This document shows, piece after piece, positions 49,304-61,401 of a stretch of DNA of 64,000 nt. The stretch spans positions 16,376,001-16,440,000 of the forward strand of contig CM028906.1 in assembly GCA_016801845.1 (NCBI GenBank), written 5' to 3'. The stretch's first letter is position 1. Every line of letters starts with the position of its first letter. Both the position numbers and the translations under genes were made by a program. The DNA is from Polydactylus sextarius (taxonomy: Eukaryota > Chordata > Actinopteri > Polynemidae). The notes beneath the pieces are model-generated. The model worked only from the letters and a program-made list of their open reading frames with translations. It did not search any database and was not told the origin of the DNA.

Positions 49304-49789
49304 AAGTGTTTTAGCTTGTTATTCAGGAAAGTAGTAAAAGAAAATGGCAACATTAACACGGCAAATAAATCAATAAATAAAACCAAGGACAAATTGTTAA
49401 ATAATATATATTATTTTGGATAAATAGTAAAAATGAATAGTACAAAAGCAGCAGGTCAAGTCATCAAATTCAATTTACAGTTTGTGATATCAAATTAACA
49501 AAATATTTACTCAACTTCAGTCCCAAAGTTAGTGGTGGTGGTACTAAATGGTGGTATACTGTGTGTGGTGTGTTATTTTAACATATATTAAACTGGCTGT
49601 TATTATTATTTTTAATTTTTTTTTTTTTTTTTTGCACTTTTTAAACCTTAAAAATGTCTAATTGTAGTAAGATATTGAGCTTGCATTGCGTTGCATTTCA
49701 TGGGTAAGCCCAGCAGTAAATGAATCTCTTTATTCTGGCAGTGTTGGTGCATTGCTTTACTAAATCATGTCAAGACAGTACACTGGTAT

Positions 49790-50430
49790 AGAGCACAGCA
49801 GAGAAGGGCATGGCTGAGCTGGCGAGACTGCTTTCTCAGTTAAGCTGATAATTGCCCTTATTGATGTATAAAAGATATCCCACAGAGCCTTGTGAAACAC
49901 CATTAGCAGGCGAAAGCTGAATTGTTCATGAGTTGCCTCCAAATGAGGAAGAAGGGCAAAAAAAATTTGAAGATTAATAAGACTTCCCCTGGAGTGTGAT
50001 AATAACATGATGTATGTGTGTGTGTGTGTGTGTGGGCTTATGTGTGAATGTGTATTTTCAGCCGGGCCTCAGAAGAGTTTCCATTACTTAAAGACATTAT
50101 TCTGGGAAACTAATCTATTTTAAATCTCAAATTGAGGGGAAAAGATGTAATGTCATTTAGCATACAGGCAAGGGTGATGGTCATTATCATAAGCGCCCTC
50201 CTCATTTCAACTAAGGCTGCTGAAGCCTAAATGATGACACTTAAAATGCCCCAAGAGCTCAACAAAAATGAGACACCCGCAGCAAATGTACACTTGTGAG
50301 GCTCCGTGTGAGGCCAAATCTTCCATGCAGACAAGTCCGTGGTGAACGACATGAAAGTAAGTGGCCTTAATAAGGTGGAGCTTTGCCTCTGTAGACTTCT
50401 GATGCCCATTAGAAGTCTAAAATCAGCTAA
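49790..50430. promoter_or_regulatory. Enhancer-like block, split by a GT repeat
   Basis: Two repeat-free stretches (49790-50010 and 50070-50430) are separated by a GT microsatellite at 50015-50034. Both are dense in ATTA/TAAT cores and other short developmental factor cores and lack coding signals. At 50392-50419 a perfect 9-bp inverted repeat, TAGACTTCT / AGAAGTCTA with a 10-base loop, can form a hairpin. The texture is like deeply conserved non-coding DNA, and function is inferred only. Confidence 0.33.
50015..50034. repeat. GT microsatellite
   Basis: A pure GT run of about ten units within an otherwise repeat-free block. Confidence 0.9.
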
Positions 50431-50869
50431 CAAAGACTAGTGGCCCCACAGGACAATAAATACAGTACACTGATTATCACAGCAAGGACAATCATAACCC
50501 AAGTGCACAGTGCAGATACTAAGTGCTTGGTCAAACTTTATGAGCAAAATTTGAACATTGTAATGTGATATTAACATTAAAAACTCCCATGGAAAGAAAA
50601 GGGTTGACACATCATTTAAGTAACTGCAAAGTAACATGTGAAGCAAGCTTAATTATTAACTTGCATGTCAAGAAGAGTTCTACTAGTTGCAACATACTGT
50701 ACATTATATCAAATCTGGATAAACTTAAACTTTTTCTACTTCACGTTTTTTGAGCAACAGCTTGAAAAAGGAAGTTGAAAGAACCTATTACAAATATTCA
50801 TGGGCTTGACTGAAAAAAGGAAATTTGTGAAATATTAAACAGAGCATTGCGCACTGTATCTAACGATTC

Positions 50870-51295
50870 CTGAAGTCTCTGTATATGTATTCAAATCCAA
50901 ACCTCCTAATTATTCAGAAAGGGAAGCCATGGAAATTCTGACGGGGCTTATCAATGAGAAAAGACATCTTGTTAAGTTAGGAATTCTCTTTGTGTTAGCA
51001 AGGTTTCTCTAGTTAATCTGGCACTTTTCTTGATCTGCGCCAAGGTAATTGGAATGCACAGTGAAAATGCCTGCCGCATCGAGCCAGCAGCAGAACAATG
51101 AAAGAAATGGATATCACAACAGGCGTTGGCTTTCTAATCAATTCTCTAACTTACTGTTCAAAACTAGGCTTGTACTTTTTTAATGAGGACGCGGAGGGTG
51201 AATCTTTCTGGCTCCACTAACATGACAGATTACAGCTCCAATTAAGTAAACTTTCACTTAGACATCAAGTAGAGTTATCTCTTTGTTGTGGAAAC
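50870..51295. promoter_or_regulatory. Enhancer-like block with TAATTGGAATGCAC composite
   Basis: Over 400 bases of repeat-free sequence with many homeodomain-type cores and the composite TAATTGGAATGCAC at 51046-51059. It joins a TAATT homeodomain core to GGAATG, a TEAD-type core, and differs by one base from the 14-mer at 24152-24165. There are no splice signals or open frame of note. It may be a developmental enhancer. Conservation needs checking. Confidence 0.35.
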
Positions 51296-51539
51296 CTTGT
51301 TTGTTATTGGTTTTTCTGACAAAAACCAACAAATGTTGACTAGAACACCTATATCCATCAAACACTTGGGAAATGTAGCAGAGTCAGGCACTGAGACAGG
51401 GAAAGAACATATCTGAAAGTTTGTGTGGGTTCATGTGGTTTCTCCGTGTGTGTCTATGCCCAAACACTTGTGTGCATGCTCATTTATCTAACCGTGAGTA
51501 AATGTGTGCTATCCAGTCATCACACCCCCTGTACCCTGG

Positions 51540-51725
51540 CATTAAGCAGAAGGAGGGGTGAGAGGTCAGGTCAGGGGCAGCCACGACCTTTCCGTCTCCG
51601 CGGCACGGTGTCATCCTTTGGGCAAGGCAAACAAACAGGCCTGGCCCCCGGGCAAGGTGGGCTCAGCAGGGTGGCACTGCCAGGTCAGGGTTTAGCCTGG
51701 GACAGGACAGGATGGGATGGCAGCC
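51540..51725. other. G+C-rich patch in A+T-rich surroundings
   Basis: A compositional island of about 185 bases with AGGTCAGGTCA at 51564-51574 (overlapping nuclear-receptor-type half-sites) and repeated GGGCAAGG and GACAGGA words. A 101-codon frame ends in it but shows no known domain. CpG is only modestly present, so it is not a classical CpG island. It might be regulatory. Confidence 0.35.
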
Positions 51726-53035
51726 TCTGATAGATGCTGCTCATTATTTTCACCCTAGAAAACTGGGACAATTACAAACAGAGAGATGCCATGGCAACTG
51801 GGCTATGAGGTCACAGGCAGAGGGCTTTTCATCGCAACTAACCAAGGCACGTTTGTCAACTTAGCCACACAAGCCCGCACACACATGCAAGTATACACAG
51901 ATTTGACTGGCTAACAAACTTTTGTGGGCACAGTATCATTACTGTCACACTGTCTGTGTTCACTCTGTTGTCTGATGAACACAAACTTTTAACCAGTTAA
52001 AAAAAAAGGCACAAAGAAAAAGTAACACAGCATTTGTCATTATCTGACCTATAGGGGACAGATAGGACATATTTAACAAAAAATAAAGCATTTCCTTAAA
52101 ATGATATTCATACTAACAGTTTTAACAGGACACACTTATTGCCCACAAGAAAGCATTCCCAAATGCTCAAGTGAACTTATTCTGAACTTATCATAAAACC
52201 ACAGAATCCCTCATAACCTGCAAATCCCTCAAATCTCAAATGTAACAAAGTCAAGGAACTGAATATTTCCACTCCTTTTGGGTGATTCCTTTTTTTTATT
52301 TTTTTATGACCTGCATATTTTCCCAGGTTGTTTTGTATAATTTAGAGCGACTATAAGGGAATGAGAGGTGTGTGTCACGATGTCTCTCTGAACTACCTGT
52401 ATTTACTACTGAAAGTGAATTCTTTATGAGAGCACAGATATCAAAGACAGCCGGATCAAAGAGGATTTAATAAGCTACCCACTGTTCTACGAAACCTGAA
52501 CTTTGATGTCATGTATTTTCCTTGGTTTCTTCATTTTGGGCTTTGGGCCAAGAAACTGACACTAAAGGCAAACATGCAGTCACATTGTCATTCTCTATTC
52601 CTTTAATTTGTTAGTCTGTATACCTTGTAGCAGTGTCCCAGTGGCTTGCAAGTGCTGATTTTTTAAGCAGTGTCAGTTTTGTACACTGCAGCAGTAATCT
52701 GTTTTTTTTTTTTTTCTTTTAGCATTCTTTCAGTACATGTTTCCTTGACTTTTCACCAACAGTATTAATCATGTATGCAGGCGCATTTCTTCCTTCCAAA
52801 CGTAAACATATCATAATTGCTTTTGTGAGGGTAATGCTTTGACAAAGCGATGCTCATCATTTTGACACTAATCAAGGAAAACATTTCAGACATGTTTGAG
52901 TCATACCTGTATCAACACAAAATCATACTGACGTGTGACAATGGCTGACATGTTGTAACATAAACATAAGTGCAAACAGCAAAACTGTGCACTAAATTAA
53001 AAAATGTCACTCAAGATATCGCATCATCGAAACAC
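51726..53035. other. Unique sequence, no gene recognised
   Basis: No coding signal or repeat seen apart from short A and T runs (for example near 52700-52715). Confidence 0.5.
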
Positions 53036-53250
53036 TCTTATTAAAGAACAGGTCGACATTTTAGGAAGTACACGTAATTGTTTTCTTGCCAAGAGACAGA
53101 TTAGAGGATTGAAGGGCACAGTAACATCCTGGTCACTCGTCATTGTGGTGATGTTGCCAAGCAACCAATGGAGATTTAACTTCAAGTCACCGCACCTGGG
53201 CAAAAAACAGTCCAGCAAATATCTTGTGTGGAACTACACCTTTAACCAGG
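53036..53250 (+). mobile_element. Decayed percomorph-type interspersed repeat
   Basis: The left part (TTAAAGAACAGGTCGACATT at 53040-53059, followed by a TTCTTGCCAAGAGA stretch) resembles the head of a short repeat very common in perch-like fish. The AAAACAGTCCAGCA words at 53204-53217 fit a later part of it. The middle is diverged or deleted. No coding capacity. A 95-codon frame passes through it by chance. Identification is by recollection of the consensus and the limits are approximate. Confidence 0.5.
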
Positions 53251-55291
53251 TGGCCAAACAATCAAATCCTTGTGCTGGAGTAAAACCCTGATCTCATTAT
53301 AGAGTTTGAACAACATAATTTTCTGAACAGACTTTTCCTATGAACAGCAACAGGTTTAGTTTTCACTTCAATATACATGTACATTTGCTGTTTATCTTGT
53401 AATTCTTACATTCAGTAAGCAGGTGCTTCTTCGTGCTGCCATTTAAACTCGATGGTGACAGTAAACACTACAATGGATGTTGGGTGTTTTCAAACCATTA
53501 TGCTCACCTCTGCATCCTCAGACTGTATTAAACTAAATATAAAATTAATTGGTGGTAATGTAGAGCAGTATATCCATACACTCACACTTTCATAAGAATC
53601 GATTTTACAACATGGAAGTGTCTGAATGGATTGGGGGCTGCACAGATGAAAATGTACAGTATCAGGTATGATCAGATATTCAAGAAAGAGTTAAGACTGA
53701 ATTCATCTAATGGTTACTAAGAAAAAAGGTTTAAAACAAATGAAAAAAATAAGTTTTTAAAAAAAAATCAACTATGGTTTTGAAAACATTTAAAAATACC
53801 AGTTGTCTACATTACTTTGTTATAAAAAGAAGTGTTTCTTATTTAGTTGTGTAGTCATGACTTGTGATTAGGCTTTCCATGACTAAGAACCACAGAACTA
53901 TACCTACAATAACATCGAATTATCTTTTGCTATTATACAAGAGACTTTATTTTCTCACTGTAATTTGCTATAAACCACAATATTATAGCGATCAAAGTAT
54001 TATGGTTTGGTAGAACTGGTTTATTTAAGGGTATTTTATGTGTGTTTAAAACCTGTCAGCACCCTACTAAACATTGCTCCATTTTAAGCGTACAACATTC
54101 CTTTGTCAACATTGTATTAAGGAAATTAGACTGAAACCACAGCAGATTAAATGAATGAGGGAAAAGAATCAAATACAAATAGAATGAGTTAATGAGTTTG
54201 CAGCACAATCCGAAACATATTTTGATACTTCGATATTTTGGAAATAAGTTTTGTTATTAAAACTAACTGCCATTATCGTTCCTGTTAATAATGTGGTTTT
54301 TATACATGCATTATATTTTACATAACAGTATGTTGTCATTCTACATAAGTTTAAGACAGAGCAGGTTTCCCTCCAGAAAAGTGTGGCTTTACTGTGTAAT
54401 GCTGCCTTGAAAATCATCTGATGCTCTACCCAGGATGCTACACCCCAACTCTAATGTTCTGGATCCCATGAGGTGATGGTCCCCTGTGCAGGAACCTCAC
54501 AAGGCCGTCTGATGTCATTGGCTGCTGTGGTGTTATATATTCACTGCCCCCCTCCCCAGAGGATAACAGTTGCTCACTATTCTGGTGTGTATGTCAACTC
54601 ATGTCTAGGGGTACTGACACATTGCTATTGTACAGCATTGCATTGCATCGTGCTTCCTCTATCCATCAATACTTTGAGAATACATTGCATGGATAAAGCA
54701 TCATGCAATATATCAGTTCAATACCGCAGAGAAAATTCACAGAGGTGAGTTGTATACAGTACGTGATACAAAAGTGCAGCTGAAGTTGTGCTAAGAAGCG
54801 TGCCTGCTGTGAATACACAACCTGCTTCGAGAACCCAAAATGCAAATGTTTCCAACAAAGGACTCGTACATAGACACACACAAACATGCTGCGTGTCAGC
54901 TCCAAGCAATCCGCATGTTTTTTTCTTTTCCTAAATATCATACAATATCTACCTGATTTGAAATGTATTAGCCAATTACATGGTAGCTGTCCAATATATG
55001 CAGAATACATTGGAATACGATCCTGTGGCTAGCCTAGACAGCAAGCTGGCTGGTTGCATGGGTGATTAACATTTAATGTTAATGGTAGGCTTATGTTCAG
55101 GGCAACTGCACGAGGGTTAAGTAATGATAATAGCAGAGTTGGCCACACCACATCTGTAATAACGCTGTCTGCAAAGCGTGATGTGATGATTGTGAAATTA
55201 CTACTCTCTGCAGCGTTTACTGAACAGTCAAACAAGCAGTTTTACTGTCAAGCAACCCAGTCACAAAGGCATACACAATCACACACATCAG
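53251..55291. other. Unannotated intergenic or intronic DNA
   Basis: Strongly A+T-rich, especially 53500-54200. No gene recognised. The 114-codon minus-strand frame at 54666-55010 is rich in Cys, Tyr and Phe and shows no domain. Confidence 0.5.
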
Positions 55292-55309
55292 AGACAGACA
55301 GACAGACAG

Positions 55310-55348
<39 letters not shown>
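55292..55348. repeat. Compound GACA/CA microsatellite
   Basis: About five GACA units, then roughly eighteen CA units. GACA arrays are frequent in fish genomes. Confidence 0.95.
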
Positions 55349-55349
<1 letters not shown>

Positions 55350-55975
55350 CCTTACATACATAGTCACAAGGAAATGGAATTCAATTCTCTTTGGTAAGAA
55401 TGAATGAGAAATGAGTTAAAATGATGTTACACAAAAACAAACATTCAAGAAAGGCAGGATTCAGCATTCCTCGAAATGAAAAATGAGTGAAATTTACATG
55501 ATGCCATTATGGTTTTAGGACAATGCTGAATTTGGTTTGAATCACTGAAGTGGTGTTTCCATTCAAGGATGATCAGACATTGTCTTCTCATTTATTAAGC
55601 TGTGTTTACTGAGACGATGAAACAACATCATCAATCATTCTTAAAGACTAGTGCTCCGATGGGGAGAATTAGAATGCATTACTGATGTCACGCATCATCA
55701 AGCTAAACATCTCATTTCCACCTCGCTGTGCACTGTGTCTGCTCTGTGTCTGGGGCATGGATCTCGCTCTGTATGTGGAACATTTGTGCTCGTGTCTGTG
55801 TTTGTGAGGTGCGTGTCACGGTTAAGTGCTCTTGTGACCAATCTCCCTGGGGCAAGGTATCCATCACCGTCCAAGCAGTTTTTGACTGGGCACAGCTTAG
55901 GCCCTGGAGTCTGCTTGGGTCCCCTGGATGTCTCCCTGGGGTCCCTCTATATCAAGGGATACCACCTGCACCAAA

Positions 55976-55976
<1 letters not shown>

Positions 55977-56017
<41 letters not shown>
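55977..56017. repeat. CA microsatellite, 20 units
   Basis: A pure CA array of about 41 bases. The plus-strand frames ending in it (141 and 98 codons) finish in Thr-His repeats and are not supported as genes. Confidence 0.95.
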
Positions 56018-56021
<4 letters not shown>

Positions 56022-58579
56022 TAATACAAATCACTGTGACCCTAACACTTTTCTAATGCCCTCATTAGGTGATTAGTCCCAGAGGCAGGGCTAAACTAAC
56101 ATTACCCACTTTCAATACCCAGCTTTGCCCTTGGGGGTAATTGTGGAGTCAGGAGGGGGTACAATTATAGTTTGGAATTAATATATTTTGCTTCCCCTCT
56201 CAAAGTGTTTTTGCTCCTTTTTGGAATTGTATTCTAGTGGGATGCATTCACTGGGTCCAGCTTTCTAGTTTAGCCATTAGAAACTGAAAAATAATGATTT
56301 TAGTGAGAAAAACTATGCGTAAAAGTAATTGTTTGCTGTGTTTAAATAGCAACACGAGGGATGTTTTTATTTTTGTGTGTAATTTCTATAAATAAACAAA
56401 TAGAAACAAATAAAATGAAATGAACAAATCCAAATAATCTAAACATGCTAGCAGCTGTTTTTTTTTTGTTTGTTTTTTTTTTCCACACTCTGAGCACACA
56501 ACCATTTTATGCTGCTATGTTTTTTTTGTTTATTTAGTGTTGTTTCCGCTCACTAGTTTAATGCATAATAAGCACTACAATGCAAATCTCAAGGCAGACC
56601 TCCTGATGCTGTAGTGTAGTGTCTTGCAAGAGGATCACAGCTAAAGGAAGTCAAAATAATTTTTAGAAAGTGTGCAGTGCAGCAATCTGTCAGAAACAAG
56701 TCAACATTAAATTGTAATCTAATTTCTCTAAGTCTATTCATGAATGTGCGCCCACTTACAAGCACATGTGTGGTTGGACAGGAGGAGTGGTTTCACAAAG
56801 CGTATACCTCAAAATCTATTATTTCATCAGTCATTTCTCCAACCTGGTGTGTCTGACAACAATGCACTGTATAAACCCACCACGGATGCCTTTCTAGAAA
56901 TATTAAAGTCAGTGGCTTTGCTGTCATAATTAACTATGAAATATTGATGCCCATGACTTCTTCTGTGGTCCCTGTGAGCAAGCCTTTCAGACACACTGGG
57001 TGAAGAGGAAACTGTATGTGTCTCCAAGCTTGCGAACCTGACTTTCCAATGAATAATTGACAGCAACATAATTAACTTGGTGCTCTATCGTGTTACCGTG
57101 TTTCCCACACATCATAGAAGCATGTTCTGCAGTGAAGAAAAATGTCAAACACAGGCACACAGAGATCTCTGAATATGTATAATTGAAATGTATTAGAAAA
57201 ATGCTTTTTTTTAACCTTGTGTTGCATGTTCAGAGAACAAATACTATGATAAAACAATTATGGCAAAATAAATTGGGTTTTTTGTTTTTTGTTATCCCTG
57301 TCCCTGCACACAGCAAGAAGACTCATCTGTAGAACGAGTGAACCAGACACTTAAATGTTTTATCTATACTAACTTAACCCACTTTTACCTTCAGACAGCC
57401 TGTTGTGACTCACCATAACAAGTACAAGGTAAAAATAAACATAAGGACCATAAAGAAAGATACAGTCACATAGATGACTGCGTATAATCCTAACTAATAT
57501 TACTATTGCTTGTGTGGTTGTGTAGATACTTTAGATGAAAATGCTACAACAGGATAATATCTGACACATGTATCTCAAGATAGAAAAGTAGATCCCAGTC
57601 ACTGAAAACAACTGATAACTGTTGGTTATGAAAGGAGCAGGCAATTATGACAGTACCTTCTGGAGCAACATTTGCTCTGTAAACACAATTAATTACACAC
57701 ATTTTAATACATTTTACAAATCTAAGGAACGTCACAAAAATATGCGTCTGATATTTACAATGTCATTTTCTGACAGTAACCCTTCCTCATACGGCATCAC
57801 CTGGGTGAAAATACGGTTATTCTAATAATGACAGATAGGACTGCCTAGTACTCTGTAACAGGCAAATTTACAAAAAAAAAATCACGAGTGAATCACTGAA
57901 AGCCGACAAATCCAAAGCTAACTGTGGGCTGTCTGTTCAATACCATCCTCATGCCATGGAATAAAATAATCCCTCTCATCTGCTCAGACTTGTTAACAAA
58001 GCTGTCAGCTTGCTTTTACAACCAAACAGGCCTCAGTCAGACCCTCTCTGTGACAGTAGAGAAGGAGCAGACTCAGTGTAATGCTTCAAACACCAGCAAT
58101 GCTGCCCCCGATACCCACACACACACACACACGCCTTCCACTTCCTCTTTCTCTTGTGTCGACTAAATGTCAAATCTCCTGACATACAGCCTTGTTTGCA
58201 GCCAATGATTACCTCATAGCTAATTAATCCTGATTCAATCAATGTGAACTGTTCGGATATGGTGTGTGTGTGCGCGTACGTGTGTGTGTTTATGTCATTT
58301 GCATATGTGTGAGAGGGACAGAGTAATCAGAAAGGAGGACCAGTAGGTTAGATGATGATAGATGACACTCAGTGAGAAGCCTGTTCTAATCAGCAGGACC
58401 TTTTCCCTGTGGTAGAGGAGGTGGTAGTAGAAGATGGGGGAGGCTGATTGACAGCTGAGTAGTTCGTGTGTGTGTGTGTTTGGGGGGTCTCTTGCATTTC
58501 CAATAGTCTATGGAGCATGTTTTTAACAGAAGCACAATATCAATATATGGAGATGGGGAACAAGAGGCAGTGAAAGAGC
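56018..58579. other. Unannotated intergenic or intronic DNA
   Basis: No gene recognised. Two T-rich runs lie at 56459-56482, a short CA run at 58118-58132 and GT runs near 58261-58289 and 58467-58480. Confidence 0.5.
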
Positions 58580-58862
58580 TGTCGCAGTCACCTCATGATC
58601 GATTGTTTTAGTATTTTATAAGTTATTTCCTGTTTTATTTTGTAGTAGTTGTTTTTTCCTTGTGTATTATCTTGTGTTCAACTTCCTGTGTTTTCCCTCC
58701 TGTGATTACCTGATATACCTGTGCTTTTTTCTATTCTTCTATATGGAATTCTGTTTTGATCTTTGGTTTTTCCCCGAATTTACATTCAATTTGTTTCTTT
58801 GTTTGTGTCAATAAACTCACCATCATCTCCTGCATTGAGGTCTACAACAATAAGTCTTGACA
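58580..58862 (+). mobile_element. Possible solo LTR or retroelement 3' end
   Basis: A pyrimidine-rich segment full of TTCCTGTG and TTTTATTTTG words ends with a polyadenylation signal AATAAA at 58810-58815, followed by CCTGCATTGAGGTC (58829-58842). This arrangement is seen at the 3' ends of common fish retroelements. If it is a solo LTR, it would run from TGTC at 58580 to GACA at 58862, giving the usual TG...CA ends. No target duplication is visible at those limits, so the boundaries or class may be wrong. There is no coding sequence. Confidence 0.4.
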
Positions 58863-59969
58863 ACAACTTTCTCAATACAAGATGTTGAGAGAGAAAAAGA
58901 GACCTGACATGTCAAAAAGGTCAAACGTGACAAAGAAAATCCCAGAAACAAAAAAGTCAGAAAGAGATGAATTCTAATTCAATACACATTCACAAACACA
59001 TGCATAATGTATAAGGGGAAATGACACTGGTTTCATCCTTTGTCAACCTCGAACCAAACAGGATATAAGAGACGGTAAAAGAAAAAGATGAAATCAAAAC
59101 AGAAAAAAGCCAAAGATAGGATGAGGATTTGTTCCGCCTTTATGTCCCCATTTGGCTGGGAGACAATGTGTCACGGAGTTAGTGTTACTTTGGCATGCAT
59201 ACTAAAGACAAGCTCAGTTTAATGGCTGCTCTTTTATAGTCTCCACTCTGCACTGCACCAAACCACAAGAGGTCTTGGCATACATCTTATATCAAACAGC
59301 CAAGAGCAAGGGAATTAAAGAAGAAAACATGTTTGTTGTCTCCGTTCCTCTGTTCATTAGTGGCACTCGAGGAATTGTCCCCAGGCAGTCTCTTTCTGGT
59401 CGTTTTCTGGAGTGACTTTAGAGAAGTTCTACCAATGGCATGTTTAAAAGATCATTTGTAGATATTCAACATAAACAAACCAGCCTCATTTAAAATGTTA
59501 AGGCATAGTTTATTTTTCGAGGCTTGTTTGCATTTGAGTAAACATGGTGGTGTAAACATGTTATAAATATATGAGTATTCTTATTTATCTGGGATTTTCT
59601 AAGATAATTAAAAGTAATTAGTTAACAAGCATTAATAAGTGAGGAAAAAGCTGTCGCCTTAACTCGCTTCAGATGACATTGAAGGGGGAGGAGGATAAAA
59701 GACTGACCCAGATATATTTAAAAAAAATCTTTTAACACACCTCTCTCTGAGAGACAAACTTGTCAAATGTTACTGAGAGATGGATGGTATCTCTCTCGAA
59801 CATCTCTCGAGTCAAAAAAATTTATCATTTATCAAAGCGGCAAGAGCAAGATGTCACCAGATTTTGCAAGGAATAATCAGTACATGTAAAACATTGTTGT
59901 TCTAACTGATATTTAGGTTCAAATGTAAAACATGAGTTGTTTGAGTTGAATACTTTTCATTTAATCACA
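58863..59969. other. Unique sequence, no gene recognised
   Basis: A+T-rich sequence without recognisable gene or repeat. Confidence 0.5.
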
Positions 59970-60506
59970 ATTCAGTGGGGTCATGCTTTTTCCCTAGCCA
60001 GGCTAGCGCCACCTAGTGCTTCCACTCAGTTTCTCATTGAGCTTCAACACTTGGTCAGGGAGCTGTTTGTAGGATTTGGTTCGCACTGACTCTCAACTGT
60101 TCGGGCCAATCAGCGAACAGAGGGAGGCCTAAGAGCAATGACGCCGAACTCAAGCGATGAGTTTCTGGTGAACGAAGCTGATGAGATGGATTTAGGCGCA
60201 TAAAAGTCGCAGCAGAAAGTATCTGGCCACTGTGGAGCAAATGTATGCCAATGGATAGTTTTTAGATGCTTTACACAAAGCGAAACAATGTGAAAGCGTC
60301 TGATGCATCAGGCTAGTTTTTCCCTTCATAAGGTTTGATCTGTGTTGAGAGCATCTACAGTTTAATCTTGTAGTCAAAAAACATGACTTTGTAATGGGCG
60401 TGAATTGTCTTGGCTGTCTATGTACGTTTCCCTGTTGGCAACCTTCATACATTCAAGAAGAGCCGTCTTGCTTCCAGTGCATGCTGGGATACTGTCATCA
60501 CTGAAT
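59970..60506. mobile_element. Possible TIR transposon remnant, about 537 bp
   Basis: The segment is bounded by a perfect 8-bp inverted pair, ATTCAGTG at 59970-59977 and CACTGAAT at 60499-60506, with partial similarity continuing inward (GGGGTCA versus ATGACA read from the right). It is richer in CpG than its A+T-rich flanks, as an insertion would be. No matching flanking duplication was found, so the family is not determined. Inside, a short frame starting with ATG at 60139 runs 21 codons and may be a relic or chance. Confidence 0.35.
60005..60020 (-). promoter_or_regulatory. CTCF-like site, minus orientation
   Basis: On the minus strand AGCACTAGGTGGCGCT matches 15 of 16 positions of the CTCF consensus RCCASYAGRKGGCRSY. 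It is the best match I found in the window. It sits inside the possible transposon remnant at 59970-60506, a common way for such sites to spread. Confidence 0.5.
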
Positions 60507-61377
60507 GGATGCAAACAACGAACCAGAACGGTGCCCAAATCTGGGACATTTATCTGACCTTCATCTTTAAATTGTTAAGAATGTTCTAATTTTACAACCA
60601 ATGTCTCTGAGCTAGGACTCTAAAAGGAGGAACAGTGTTGCTCCCTTAGAGAAAATAACACAATAAAAAACATTTTGAACATTTTGACACACAAAAATTG
60701 TGTTAAATCATAACTGAGCATTGTGATTAAAAGACCTCAGCATGAGAAGCAAATGACAGCTGTTCAGCTCTACAACTATCAGTGCTAACTCAAAATAATA
60801 ATAATTGATTTATGTCTGAAATCCCAATTTACTGCCCTACATAGGAAGTTTTGAATGAGTGAAAAATATAGTGTTCTCAGACACTCACCCCTTGATAAAA
60901 ACATATCAGCTGACAGGATCTACTTAAGCATTCAGACCTTGAGCAACAGATAGGAAGCCTGAAAAGAGACAGTTAAAAGGGCCCATTAAGAAAATCTCAA
61001 TGTTCCACCTCCTCTGATCTAACCCCGTCACAAATACTAACCTCAAGTATGCAAAGTTTCACAGTTTCCCCAAGTTGCGTAGTAGTTTAATGTAATATGT
61101 GATTGTGAACTTTGATTTCATTCCTTGTGACTGAGATAAGCTTCTGACATGTGAGCTGAGCTGACACGATCACTATTCTTTGACTCCGATCTCTCTTCAC
61201 TGGCGACCACTGAGGTCATCTGCTCGATGTATGATGACACACGGGGCAACAGAACAGAGTTTCAGGGACTAGAAAAATGTAATTTTTGAACTTGTGTGCA
61301 TCTGTTTTAATGTGCAACAAAGTGTATGTTTGCTAAACTTGTGTGTGGTATCACTGTGATCAAAGGCAGTGACACAT
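60507..61377. other. Unique sequence, no gene recognised
   Basis: No coding or repeat signal recognised. Confidence 0.5.
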
Positions 61378-61399
61378 ACACACACACACACACACACAC
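61378..61399. repeat. CA microsatellite
   Basis: Eleven pure CA units immediately left of the repeat-like segment at 61402. Confidence 0.9.
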
Positions 61400-61401
61400 T
61401 G

